Origin: Streptomyces sp. LHD-70
GTDB taxonomy: Bacteria; Actinomycetota; Actinomycetes; Streptomycetales; Streptomycetaceae
Assembly (NCBI RefSeq): GCF_031157275.1
Contig: NZ_JAVIFW010000018.1
Coordinates: 1 to 64,000, forward strand
Reading direction: 5' to 3'
DNA: 64,000 bases
The position numbers were made by a program, and so were the translations under genes. The notes beneath the pieces are model-generated. The model did not search any database. It worked only from the letters and a program-made list of their open reading frames with translations, and was not told the origin of the DNA. Below, in pieces: positions 16,972 to 25,621 of the stretch (its first letter is position 1; each line of letters opens with the position of its first letter).

Positions 16972-19193
16972 CGGCCGCCCTTCGACGGGTCTCCGCCGGC
17001 CACCGCACCGAGGAAGCGGAACGCACCGTTCTCGACCCGGTGCAGATAGCAGAGCTCGCCCTCGTACCGGCCGTTCTCCCGGTTGAACGCGAGCGGTTTG
17101 GTGACACCGCGGTACTCGGCGGCGCGCAGCAGCGTCGCGAGCCGCGCACGCTCCGGCGGCCGCCCGTCCCGCACCGCCCGCACCATCTGGTCGATCGCCA
17201 GGTTCGCCGCGTCGTACGCCTCCACCGCGTACCGTCCGGGCGGCCCGTCGAAGCGGCGGCGGAACGCGCGGACGAACGAGGCGGCCGCGGGCAGCCGTTC
17301 CGGGTCGACGTACGACGTGCCGAGCAGCCAGCCCTCCGCCGCCTCGCCCGCGCCGTCGGGGAACGCGGGCTCGGCGAGCTCCTCCGGGCCGAGACGGGGA
17401 CCGTCGAACCCGGATGCCGCCAGCTTCTTGGCGACACCGACCGCGCCCTCGGCGTGCCCGGCGTAGAGGAACGCGTCGACTTTGGCCTTCAGGATGTCGG
17501 CGACCGGCGGGCCGAGGTCGTCCAGACCGCCGGGCACCACCCGCGGGTAGAACCGCGCGCGCTCCTTGCGCAGCGCGTCGGCGACGCCCTGCGTGAGCTC
17601 CCACCCGACGGGGTCGGTCGTGCGGTCCTGCAGCAGACCGGGGTACGAGACCTTCTCCTGCCGGGTCAGCTGGATCGCGAGGCCGAAGCCGAGCGCGTAC
17701 ACCAGCGGGCGGCAGTGCAACGACGCCCGGTACCGGCGGCCGACGAGCCGGAACGCGCCGGGCTTGACGAGGAGCATCGGCAGCAGCGCCTCCTCGTACG
17801 CGGCGACCGCGCCGTCGACGCACGCGTCGGAGGTCGGACCGATCACCGCGAGCACGCCCCGGTCCCGCACCAGGCGCTCCGCAGCGGACTGCGCGCGCCG
17901 CTGCGAGCCGCCGTCGTCCGCGGTCCGCAGGCCGAGCTCGAACGGCTTGTCGCGGCGCGCGTTGTACTGCTCCACGGCAAGCCGCACGCCCTGCTCGTGA
18001 GCCCGCCCGTCGGCCTTGCCGGGGCCGCTGAGGTCGGCGTGCACCCCGAGGGCCCAGCGGTCTTCGGCGCCCGGGGGTGCGTCGTCGCGGGTCAGGGCCC
18101 ACAGCGCCGCGCCCCCGCCCGCCGCCGCGAGCAGCGCGCCGCCCGAGCCGAGCGCGAGGATCCGGCGGCGGCTCGTGGAGCCCGGGCGCGTGCCGGGTTG
18201 CGTGACCGGGTGGGTGGCCGGGTGCGTGCCTGGTTGTGGTGCCTGTGGGGGGTCGGCGACGGTCGGGTCGATGCCGGGCAGGGCCAGCATGCGGGCCGAG
18301 CGGTCGGCGATGTCCCGTACGACGTGCTCGGGCAGCCAGGCGCCGCCCGGCCCGCATGCCGGCCCTAGCCGGGACTCGATCCGCGCCGGGGTGGGCCGGG
18401 CCGCGGGGTCCTTGGCCAGGCACTCCCGGAGCAGCGCGCACAGCTCGTCGGCGGCCGGGTCCCGCACGGTGCCCGTGCCGCCGACACCGGCCAGATCCGG
18501 CTCGTCGTGCACCGTCCGGTAGAGCATCGCCTCCGCGGTGCCCTCGCCGAACGGGGCCCGCCCGGTCGCGGCGTACGCGAGGAGGCAGCCGAGGGAGAAC
18601 ACGTCGCTGGGCGGCCCGAGCCGACCGGTCCCGGCCTCGGCCTGCTCCGGCGAGAGGAAACCCGGGGTGCCCGCGACCACACCCGTAGCGGTGAGCGCGG
18701 TGAGCTCGGCGGACCGGGCGATGCCGAAGTCGATCAGGCGGGGACCGTCGACGGAGAGCAGCACGTTCGCGGGCTTCACGTCGCGGTGCACGAGCCCGGC
18801 CGCGTGCACGGCGCGCAGCGCGGCGGCGAGCATCCGGCCGAGGGCGCGCACGCTGTGCGTGGGCAGCGGGCCCGAGCGGCGGACCTCCTCGCCGAGGGAG
18901 GGGCCCGGCACGAACTCCGTCGCGAGCCACGGTGTGGCCTCGTCAGGACCGGCACCGGTCACCGGCACCGCCCAGGGGCTGACGACCCGGCGGGCGGCCT
19001 CCACCTCGCGCCGGAACCTGGCCCGGAAGTCCGGCTCGTCGGCCAGCTCCGGGAGCACCACCTTGACCGCGGCGAGCACCCCGGCGCCGGACCGCCCGAG
19101 GTACACCACGCCCATGCCGCCCGCGCCGAGCCGGGCAAGCAGGCGGTGCCCGCCGATCGTCGCGGGGTCACCGGGCAGCAGCGGCTCGCTCAC
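16968..19193 (-). CDS. Receptor Ser/Thr protein kinase with ABC-type ligand-binding domain (proximal)
   Basis: This 741-residue paralogue of the next gene has the same layout. The kinase domain comes first (LLARLGAGGMGVVYLG, AAVKVV, VHRDVKPANVLL, LIDFGIARS), followed by a linker with repeated THPATHPVTQPGTRPG, a membrane span near residues 333-350 (ILALGSGGALLAAAGGGAAL) and a binding-protein domain (WALGVHADLSGPGKADG, LAVIGPTSDACVDGAVAAY). Start is GTG 19193. It is coupled to the distal kinase and preceded by the lipoprotein gene 50 bp upstream, forming a three-gene unit. The pair looks like an in situ tandem duplication that diverged in the ligand domain. Confidence 0.9.
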   Translation of the reverse strand: MSEPLLPGDPATIGGHRLLARLGAGGMGVVYLGRSGAGVLAAVKVVLPELADEPDFRARFRREVEAARRVVSPWAVPVTGAGPDEATPWLATEFVPGPSLGEEVRRSGPLPTHSVRALGRMLAAALRAVHAAGLVHRDVKPANVLLSVDGPRLIDFGIARSAELTALTATGVVAGTPGFLSPEQAEAGTGRLGPPSDVFSLGCLLAYAATGRAPFGEGTAEAMLYRTVHDEPDLAGVGGTGTVRDPAADELCALLRECLAKDPAARPTPARIESRLGPACGPGGAWLPEHVVRDIADRSARMLALPGIDPTVADPPQAPQPGTHPATHPVTQPGTRPGSTSRRRILALGSGGALLAAAGGGAALWALTRDDAPPGAEDRWALGVHADLSGPGKADGRAHEQGVRLAVEQYNARRDKPFELGLRTADDGGSQRRAQSAAERLVRDRGVLAVIGPTSDACVDGAVAAYEEALLPMLLVKPGAFRLVGRRYRASLHCRPLVYALGFGLAIQLTRQEKVSYPGLLQDRTTDPVGWELTQGVADALRKERARFYPRVVPGGLDDLGPPVADILKAKVDAFLYAGHAEGAVGVAKKLAASGFDGPRLGPEELAEPAFPDGAGEAAEGWLLGTSYVDPERLPAAASFVRAFRRRFDGPPGRYAVEAYDAANLAIDQMVRAVRDGRPPERARLATLLRAAEYRGVTKPLAFNRENGRYEGELCYLHRVENGAFRFLGAVAGGDPSKGGR

Positions 19194-19242
19194 GTCCGTA
19201 CCTCGCCGATGTTCCGCACCCCGCCGACGTTCCGTGCGCCGC

Positions 19243-20094
19243 TCACTTCCGTACCCCCAGCTCCGTCACGACCCTGGCCGACATGTGCCCGACGGTCTTC
19301 GCGCCGACGGCGAAGACCTCCGCCGCCGTGTGCCCGTCGCTGCCGTTCACCGCGACGGCGAGGGTCACGCTGCCCATCCGGAACACGTCCCAGATGTACG
19401 GGTGCGGGCTGCCCGGCAGTTCGCTGTGGACCTGGCCGCTCTCCTGGAGGTAGTCGGTGGCGCCGCTGGTGTCGGGGTCCAGGTCGCCGCCGGAGCGCAG
19501 ACCCGTGACCCGTTCGGTGCCGTTCAGTCGCTGGTCGGGGCAGCGCAACGGCTCCTCCAGGGTGCGGGCCATCTCCCAGCGGGCGCTCTCCTCGGTGCGG
19601 TGGACCGTGACCACGGCGGTGACCCGCAGCGGACCCGCATCGCCCCGCGCGGGCAGCTCGCCGCGCCGCCCGATGCTGACGAAGTCCCCGTCGGAGAGCG
19701 GGCGTTGGGCCCATACGCAGTCCTTGCCCAGCTCGGCGCTGCGCTGCGGACTGCCCTTGTAGCCGGGGTTCCTCTCGTACCCGGCGCCCCAGTCCTCCGG
19801 CCGCGCGATCACCTTGCGGGCGAGCTTCAGGGCCTCGGCGCGGTTCTCGGGCCTGCGCTCCGGGTCGGGCACGAAGTCCAGGAACCGCTGGGACGGGTCG
19901 GCGCTCGCGGAGGGCTCGCCGCTCGGGGAGGGTTCGGCGCTCGCGGAGGACCGGGCCGCGCCGGACGGCTCGCGAGCCCCGTCGCCCTCACCCTCGCCCG
20001 CCCCGCCCCAGCATCCGGTCACGAGCACGCCGACGGCGAGGACACCGCCGCACAGCCGCACCGCTCGCCTGGGCGTGCCCGTCTCCCTGCCCAT
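19243..20094 (-). CDS. Secreted lipoprotein upstream of the receptor kinases
   Basis: This 283-residue protein starts with a basic n-region (MGRETGTPRRAVRL) and a hydrophobic core ending in the lipobox VLVTGC, so it should be lipid-anchored on the outer face of the membrane. A Ser/Ala/Pro/Glu-rich linker follows. The folded part holds KVIARPEDWGAGYERN, DCVWAQRPLSDGDFVSIGR and DYLQESGQVHSELPGSPHPY. I do not recognise the domain. Position and strand suggest cotranscription with the two kinases, perhaps as a ligand-handling partner. The 145 bp between it and the aminotransferase gene contain no feature I can identify. Confidence 0.75.
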   Translation of the reverse strand: MGRETGTPRRAVRLCGGVLAVGVLVTGCWGGAGEGEGDGAREPSGAARSSASAEPSPSGEPSASADPSQRFLDFVPDPERRPENRAEALKLARKVIARPEDWGAGYERNPGYKGSPQRSAELGKDCVWAQRPLSDGDFVSIGRRGELPARGDAGPLRVTAVVTVHRTEESARWEMARTLEEPLRCPDQRLNGTERVTGLRSGGDLDPDTSGATDYLQESGQVHSELPGSPHPYIWDVFRMGSVTLAVAVNGSDGHTAAEVFAVGAKTVGHMSARVVTELGVRK

Positions 20095-20239
20095 ACGTCC
20101 CCCCGAGCGTGCCGCGTCCGTTCACGGCGGATGCCGTCGTACGCCCATCGTGCCCGGCACCCGCCCACCCGCCGACGGGCCGAGGACGACCTGTGACGCA
20201 ACCGATGCGCGCCGAGAGCCACCGCGTTACGTGGGGCCC

Positions 20240-21424
20240 TCAGAGCCGCTTCAGCCGGGACACCGCGTCATCCAGCACAGGGATCCTCTTGCAGAAAGCG
20301 AACCGTACGAACGGAGCGCCCTCGTCCCGGTGGTCGTAGAACACGGCGTTGGGGATGGCGACGACGCCGATGCGCTCCGGCAGGGCGCGGCAGAAAGCGA
20401 AGCCGTCGCTCTCGCCGATGGAGCGGATGTCGGTGGTGATGAAGTACGTGCCGGCCGGCCGGTGCACGGTCAGGCCCGCCTCCGCGAGCCCCGCCGCGAG
20501 CAGGTCCCGCTTGGCCCGCAGATCCTCGCGCAGGCCCGTGAAGTACGACTCGGGCAGCGCCAGGGCCTCGGCGACCGCGTACTGGAACGGCCCGGCGGAG
20601 ACGTACGTCAGGAACTGCTTCGCCGAACGGACCGCGGTGACAAGCTCCGGCGTGCCCGTCACCCAGCCGACCTTCCAGCCGGTGAACGAGAACGTCTTGC
20701 CCGCCGACGAGATCGTGACCGTGCGCTCGCGCATGCCCGGGAAGGAGGCGAGGGGCAGGTGCTCGCCGTCGAAGACCAGGTGCTCGTACACCTCGTCCGT
20801 GACCACGAGCAGGTCCCGCTCCACGGCGAGTTCGGCGATCCCGGCGAGCTCCTCGCGGGTCAGGACCGTGCCGGTCGGGTTGTGCGGGGTGTTGAGCAGC
20901 AGCAGCCGGGTGCGGTCGGTGACGGCGCGGCGCAGCTCGTCCAGGTCCAGGTGGAAGCCGCCGCCCACGTCCCCGGAGGGCCGCAGCGTCACGGGCACCC
21001 GAGCACCGCCCGCGAGCGCGATGCTCGCCGCGTACGAGTCGTAGTACGGCTCCAGGGCGATCACCTCGTCGCCCGGCTCGACCAGGGCGAGCAGCGAGGC
21101 CGCGATCGCCTCGGTCGCGCCCGCGGTGACGAGGACCTCGGTGTCCGGGTCGTACGACAGTCCGTAACGGCGCTCCTGGTGCGCGGAGATCGCCGTCCGC
21201 AGCTCGGGGACGCCGGGGCCCGGCGGGTACTGGTTGCCCCGGCCGTCCCGCAGCGCCCGCACCGCCGCCTCCCTGACCTCTTCGGGCCCGTCGGTGTCGG
21301 GGAAGCCCTGACCGAGGTTGATGGCGCCCGTGCGCAGCGCGAGGGCGGACATCTCGGCGAAGATCGTGGTGCCGAACTCGGCCAGGCGGCGGTTGAGGAG
21401 CGGGCGGGACGCGGGTGAGGTCAT
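20240..21424 (-). CDS. Class I/II PLP-dependent aminotransferase
   Basis: This fold-type I aminotransferase of the kynurenine/methionine transaminase-like subgroup transfers an amino group from an amino acid to a 2-oxo acid. Typical motifs are INLGQGFPDTDGP, NPTGTVLTREEL, VVTDEVYEHLVFD, the PLP-lysine motif SSAGKTFSFTGWK (K243) and the terminal Arg region FVRFAFCK. I chose ATG 21424 (MTSPASRPLLNRRLAEFG) over ATG 21433 because family members commonly start so; both are possible. It is divergent from the Gly/Cys-rich peptide gene. The exact substrate is unknown, and with a kynurenine pathway 8 kb away a kynurenine role is possible but unproven. Confidence 0.9.
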   Translation of the reverse strand: MTSPASRPLLNRRLAEFGTTIFAEMSALALRTGAINLGQGFPDTDGPEEVREAAVRALRDGRGNQYPPGPGVPELRTAISAHQERRYGLSYDPDTEVLVTAGATEAIAASLLALVEPGDEVIALEPYYDSYAASIALAGGARVPVTLRPSGDVGGGFHLDLDELRRAVTDRTRLLLLNTPHNPTGTVLTREELAGIAELAVERDLLVVTDEVYEHLVFDGEHLPLASFPGMRERTVTISSAGKTFSFTGWKVGWVTGTPELVTAVRSAKQFLTYVSAGPFQYAVAEALALPESYFTGLREDLRAKRDLLAAGLAEAGLTVHRPAGTYFITTDIRSIGESDGFAFCRALPERIGVVAIPNAVFYDHRDEGAPFVRFAFCKRIPVLDDAVSRLKRL

Positions 21425-21586
21425 GCGCGCCATCCTGCGCCGAACCTCTGGAGTTCCTCAACTCTGCTTTGGGGATACGAGGGTCCGGGGATCTGTCCTG
21501 CACACAACACACACGACACAAGGGGCGGGCGTCCGGTCACACCGGGGGAACGCTTCGGGGGAACGAAAGGAAGGAGGGGAAGGATC

Positions 21587-21835
21587 ATGTGGGTCTTTCT
21601 CTTCATCTTGATGCTCGTGGTGATCATCGGCGGCTGTATGGCCGCCGGAAAAGCGGATTCGAAGCGCGGCTCCTCGCGGCGCCGCAACAGCGGCGGCTGG
21701 TGGGCCGGAGGCGCGGGCGGCAGCACCGGCGCCTCGTGCAGCGGGGGCTCGTCCTCCTGTGGCGGCAGCTCGTCCTCCTGCGGGGGCGGCGGAGGCGGCG
21801 GCGGTGGCTGCGGCGGTGGCGGTGGCGGCTGCTGA
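21587..21835 (+). CDS. Small membrane peptide with Gly/Ser/Cys-rich tail
   Basis: The 82-residue product starts with a hydrophobic helix (residues 1-20, FLFILMLVVIIGG), then a basic segment (KADSKRGSSRRRN) and WWAGG, and ends in a low-complexity tail with about five cysteines spaced by Gly/Ser runs (CSGGSSSCGGSSSSCGGG and so on). A textbook AAGGAGG ribosome site upstream supports real translation. A conserved small streptomycete protein is plausible. The Cys spacing could bind metal or crosslink at the membrane surface, which is speculation. Confidence 0.65.
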   Translation: MWVFLFILMLVVIIGGCMAAGKADSKRGSSRRRNSGGWWAGGAGGSTGASCSGGSSSCGGSSSSCGGGGGGGGGCGGGGGGC

Positions 21836-21849
21836 GGCGGCACGTGCCT

Positions 21850-21894
21850 CGCGGCGGCGCCCGATGGAGACAACTCCCGTCGGGCGCCGCCGCG
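21850..21894 (+). terminator. Terminator after the Gly/Cys-rich peptide gene
   Basis: A perfect 15-bp stem, CGCGGCGGCGCCCGA (21850-21864) with its complement at 21880-21894, encloses a 15-nt loop and starts 15 bp after the stop. The remaining 276 bp to the next gene (21895-22170) show no convincing gene. Confidence 0.8.
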
Positions 21895-22170
21895 TTGGTC
21901 CTCCTCGGTTCGCCGACCGCGTCACTCGCAGGCCTGGTCGAAGACGGCAGAACAGTTGAACAGTGAGACCACCCGAGGGGATGGAAACCCTACGAAGTTG
22001 GGTAAAAACGCTGTGGCGGTGCTGCCGTTCATGATTCCCTCTTACTCATCCACGCAGCCCTCGGCCGACTCGTGGGCAGTAAGCCGGCGAACCCCTTCTC
22101 CCTGCGCCCTCCCGGCGCAGCGCCCTGGGCGCACGGCCTAGACCTCCACGCATGCCCCGGAGCCCTCCCC

Positions 22171-22695
22171 ATGCTCACGACTCTGCAGACCTCTTACACC
22201 GACACGCGCGCCGACGACCTCGCCTGGGCCCTGGGCCGCGAACCGCTGCCCGCCCTCGCCGCGCTCGACCTCAAACTCCAGGACGTAAAAGTGCAGTTGA
22301 GGCTCCTGGGGGCCTCGCACCAAGTCATCATCGAGCAGGGCGAGTCCCGCTGCTCCGAGACCGTCGCCTGCATCGCGGGCAGCAGCACCCCGCTCCCGCT
22401 CGGCGTCGCCAAGCGCGTGGGCGACTGGGAGTACGAGTTCGCCGCCCGCGTCGAGACCATGTCGAGCGGCTCCTTCGCGGGCCGCGCCCAGGAGTTACTC
22501 GCCCTGGTCTCCGACCACCCCAACGGGCTCGCGGGCGTCTTCCCCGGCAGCCCGCACGCGTTCACCGCACTCCTCGTGCAGCGCCGGGAGGGCCAGGTGC
22601 ACTGGCGCACCTGGCACGCCTACCCGCAGGAAGGCCAGCTCGTCGCCACCCGCACCCGCGTGGGCGCCCGCCTGCCCGCGCCGCAGCCCGCCTGA
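22171..22695 (+). CDS. DUF2617 family protein
   Basis: This 174-residue conserved actinomycete protein of unknown function matches the DUF2617 pattern: YTDTRADDLAWALG at the N-terminus, LLGASHQVIIEQG, CSETVACIAG, DWEYEFAARVE, and HPNGLAGVFPGSPHAFTALL near the C-terminus. I chose ATG 22171 because upstream in-frame sequence is Pro-rich and unlike the family. It stands alone between the terminator and the spermidine-synthase-like gene. The following 260 bp contain CGCCTGCCTGAA-type short repeats at 22696-22740 and GC-rich sequence without a gene. Confidence 0.8.
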   Translation: MLTTLQTSYTDTRADDLAWALGREPLPALAALDLKLQDVKVQLRLLGASHQVIIEQGESRCSETVACIAGSSTPLPLGVAKRVGDWEYEFAARVETMSSGSFAGRAQELLALVSDHPNGLAGVFPGSPHAFTALLVQRREGQVHWRTWHAYPQEGQLVATRTRVGARLPAPQPA

Positions 22696-22955
22696 ACATC
22701 CGCCTGAACGCCTGCCTGAACGCCTGCCTGAATACTCGCCGCCCCCAACCGCCGGGCGCGCCGGGCCAGTTGAGCCCCGGCGTGTCCGCCCGCGCCCGCG
22801 CTCGTATGCGCCCGCCTCTCGCTCGTACGCGCCCGCCCCGCGCTACCGCACCACCGCCCGCGCGCCGGTGACGCTCCGCCGGGCGCGCCGGGCGCCGCCG
22901 TTCTCACACGTGTGGGTGACAGGGTGCGCACGTGTGGTGACGTAGCGTTCCCATC

Positions 22956-24590
22956 GTGATCGAGTCGCCGCTGTCCGCGCCGCCCGGAGCCCCACCGTCC
23001 GCGGGGCCCGAGGGTACGGCCGTGCTGCCCGTGTCACCGCGCGCCGGGCGCCTGCTCGTCCTCGTCGCCGTCTTCATCAGCGCCGCCTGCGGCCTCGTGT
23101 ACGAACTCGAACTCGTCGCCCTCGCCTCGTACTTGATCGGTGACTCCGTCACGCAGGCCTCCGTCGTGCTCTCCGTGATGGTCTTCGCGATGGGCATCGG
23201 CTCCCTGCTCGCCAAGCACCTGCGCTGCCGGGCCGCCGCCGCGTTCGGCGTCGTCGAGGCCGCGCTCGCCCTGGTCGGCGGCTGCAGCGCCCTCGCGCTC
23301 TACGCCGGGTTCGTCTGGGGCGCGGGCACGCGCGTGCTGCTCGTCGCGTTCTCCCTCGCCATCGGCGTGCTCATCGGCGCCGAAGTGCCGCTCCTGATGA
23401 CCCTGATCCAGCGCATCCGCCGCCAGGACGCGGGCGGCGCCGTCGCCGACCTCTTCGCCGCCGACTACGTGGGCGCGCTCGCCGGCGGCCTCGCCTTTCC
23501 GTTCCTGCTGCTGCCGTTGCTCGGCCAGTTGACGGGCGCGCTCCTCACCGGCGCGGTCAACGCGATCGCGGGCGGCGCCCTCGTCCTGTGGCTGTTCCGG
23601 CACGACCTGAGCGCCCGCACGCGCCGCCGCCTGCTCGCGGCCAACCTCGCCGTGCTCGTGCTGCTCGCCACCCTCGCCGCGGGCGTCGGCGACTTCGAAC
23701 GTGCCGCCCGTCACACGATGTACGGCGCGGACGTCCGCGTGGCCCTGCGGACCGACGTGCAGGAGGTCGTCCTCACCGGCGGCAAGGAGTCCTCGCCCGG
23801 CGCCCTCGGCCTCTACCTCGACGGGCGGCTGCGCGCCGGCGGACGTGACGCCCACCGGTACCACGAGGCGCTCGTGCACCCCGCGATGCGCGGCCCGCAC
23901 GCGCGCGTGCTGATCCTCGGCGGCGGGGACGGCCTCGCCGCCCGCGAGGTGCTACGCCACCCCGGCGTGGACCGCGTCGACGTCGTCGAACGCGACGCCG
24001 AGCTGGTCGACCTGGCCCGCACCGACCCCGCCCTCAGCGCCCTCAACGCGCACGCGTACGACAACCCCCGGCTGCACGTCGTGCACGGCGACGCCTTCCA
24101 GTGGCTGCGCGAGCCCCGTACGGGCGGCGCGTCGCGCCCGTACGACGTCGTGATCGCCGACCTGCCCGAGCCCGGCGGCACCGAGTCCGCCAAGCTCTAC
24201 TCCCAGGAGTTCTTCGGCCTCGCCACCCGCGCCCTCGCCCCCGGCGGCCGGCTCGCCGTGCACGCCGGACCGGCGGGGCGGCCGCGGGTGTTCTGGACCG
24301 TGGAGGCCGGCGTGCGCGCGGCGGGCCTGCGCACCGCGCCGTACCGCGTCGGGGGCCGCCGCGAGGAGCCCGGCACGGGCCGCGAGCGCGCACCGCGCGA
24401 CTGGGCGTTCCTGCTCGCCTCGCGCACCCCGCCCCGGCTCGGCCTGGACGCGAGACCCGCCCGCCGCTCCCTCACCCCGAGGATGCTCCGCGACGGCGCC
24501 CGCGCGATCGAACGCACCCGCGTCCCCGGCCTGCCGCCCTCCACCCTGGTGCACCCGAGATACGCGGGGGCGGCGACCCCGGTCGGCTGA
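22956..24590 (+). CDS. Membrane spermidine synthase-like protein
   Basis: This 544-residue protein joins an N-terminal membrane domain (about seven segments, residues 30-250) to a C-terminal aminopropyltransferase/SAM fold (HEALVHPAMRG, RVLILGGGDGLAAREVLRH, DVVERDAELVDLAR, YDVVIADLPEPGG, LYSQEFFGL). In soluble spermidine synthases this fold moves an aminopropyl group from decarboxylated SAM to putrescine. The fused form is widespread in actinomycetes and its substrate is often unknown. Start is GTG 22956. A TAGCGT hexamer 7 nt upstream suggests a leaderless transcript. Confidence 0.88.
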   Translation: MIESPLSAPPGAPPSAGPEGTAVLPVSPRAGRLLVLVAVFISAACGLVYELELVALASYLIGDSVTQASVVLSVMVFAMGIGSLLAKHLRCRAAAAFGVVEAALALVGGCSALALYAGFVWGAGTRVLLVAFSLAIGVLIGAEVPLLMTLIQRIRRQDAGGAVADLFAADYVGALAGGLAFPFLLLPLLGQLTGALLTGAVNAIAGGALVLWLFRHDLSARTRRRLLAANLAVLVLLATLAAGVGDFERAARHTMYGADVRVALRTDVQEVVLTGGKESSPGALGLYLDGRLRAGGRDAHRYHEALVHPAMRGPHARVLILGGGDGLAAREVLRHPGVDRVDVVERDAELVDLARTDPALSALNAHAYDNPRLHVVHGDAFQWLREPRTGGASRPYDVVIADLPEPGGTESAKLYSQEFFGLATRALAPGGRLAVHAGPAGRPRVFWTVEAGVRAAGLRTAPYRVGGRREEPGTGRERAPRDWAFLLASRTPPRLGLDARPARRSLTPRMLRDGARAIERTRVPGLPPSTLVHPRYAGAATPVG

Positions 24591-24649
24591 GTGCCGAATG
24601 TGGGGATACGGGGGTGCGGCTCGTACGCGCGTGGGTAGGCTCGGCTGAC

Positions 24650-25597
24650 ATGGAGCATGAGGTGTTCGTTCCCGTGGAGACAGAGCCCCTGCGACAGGCG
24701 CTCGGTGATGCCGCCCGCGTCGCCCGCGGCATCCAGGGTCTCCAGCGCGATGCGGGCGGAGAGGCGGAACCCGTGTCGGGCCGCCTCAAGGTCCGGATCG
24801 CGGGGCACACGATCACGTACCGCGGCACCCTCCGCATCACCGAGGACACCTCGGCCGCCACCCCGTCCTTCACGGTCAGCGGCGAGGCGACGGAGGTACG
24901 CGGCTCCGGTTCGGTCGAACTCTCCCTCGGCGTGAGCCTGTTGGCCACGGACGAGGGCACGCGCCTGGTGTACTCCGGCACGGGCAAGGGCGACGGCCGG
25001 GTCGCGGAGCTGGAGAAGTCCGCGGTGGAGGCGGCCGTACGGCGGCTGCTGAACCGTTTCTCGGAGAGCCTGGCGGGAGCGGCCGCGCCGACGGCGGAGC
25101 CCGAGCCGGGGCCGTCCGAGCCGATGCCCCGGGGCCGGTCCGTGGATGCGCGGAAGAACGCCGACGCGGACCTGCTGGACGACGGCGACACGGCGGACGA
25201 GCCCGACGAGCCCGACGAGCCCGACGCGGCGGACCGGGCCGAGGCTCCGGGTATGGCCGAACAGGCCGGTGCGAGCGAGACCGGCGCGAGCGAGACCGGC
25301 GCGAGCGAGACCGACGAGGAGGAAGCCGTCCCGCCCTCCGCCCTCGACCCCTTCCACCAGGACGCAGGCGACGAGTCGTTCATCGCGCCGCCCGCCGAAG
25401 CCGCGCACGCCCGGCGCACGATGATCGGCCGCAGCGCCGAGGAGGTCGACCACGCGCCGCCGCGCGGACGGTACGCACCGGTGCCCGCGCCGCAGGCCGC
25501 CACCGCGGGCGACACCCTGCGCTGGGCCGCCCCCGCCGCGGCGCTGGTCGTCGCGTCGGCGATCGTCGTCGGCCGGGTACTGCGGCGGCGCAGATAG
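24650..25597 (+). CDS. SRPBCC/CoxG-like protein with C-terminal membrane anchor
   Basis: The N-terminal half of this 315-residue protein (residues 1-150) reads as an SRPBCC (START-like) domain of the CoxG type: MEHEVFVPVETEPLRQAL, GRLKVRIAGHTITYRGTLRI, ATEVRGSGSVELSLGVSL, ELEKSAVEAAVRRLLNRF. A long acidic linker with repeats DEPDEPDEPD and GASETGASET follows. The end is one membrane helix (PAAALVVASAIVVGRVL) and RRRR, so the domain is tethered on the inner face. CoxG proteins help carbon-monoxide dehydrogenase assembly, but no cox genes are nearby, so the role is open. TAGGCT lies 8 nt before ATG (leaderless pattern). Confidence 0.8.
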   Translation: MEHEVFVPVETEPLRQALGDAARVARGIQGLQRDAGGEAEPVSGRLKVRIAGHTITYRGTLRITEDTSAATPSFTVSGEATEVRGSGSVELSLGVSLLATDEGTRLVYSGTGKGDGRVAELEKSAVEAAVRRLLNRFSESLAGAAAPTAEPEPGPSEPMPRGRSVDARKNADADLLDDGDTADEPDEPDEPDAADRAEAPGMAEQAGASETGASETGASETDEEEAVPPSALDPFHQDAGDESFIAPPAEAAHARRTMIGRSAEEVDHAPPRGRYAPVPAPQAATAGDTLRWAAPAAALVVASAIVVGRVLRRRR

Positions 25598-25621
25598 CCA
25601 GGCTCTAGGGTCGGGTCCGTG

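Noticed and set aside
15304..17049. A 581-codon plus-strand frame
   Set aside because: It is a mirror of the kinase gene on the other strand with no recognisable motif.
14665..18930. A single 1421-codon minus-strand frame
   Set aside because: Only the part from 16971 downward reads as a kinase receptor. The upstream part is an out-of-frame shadow of the preceding kinase gene.
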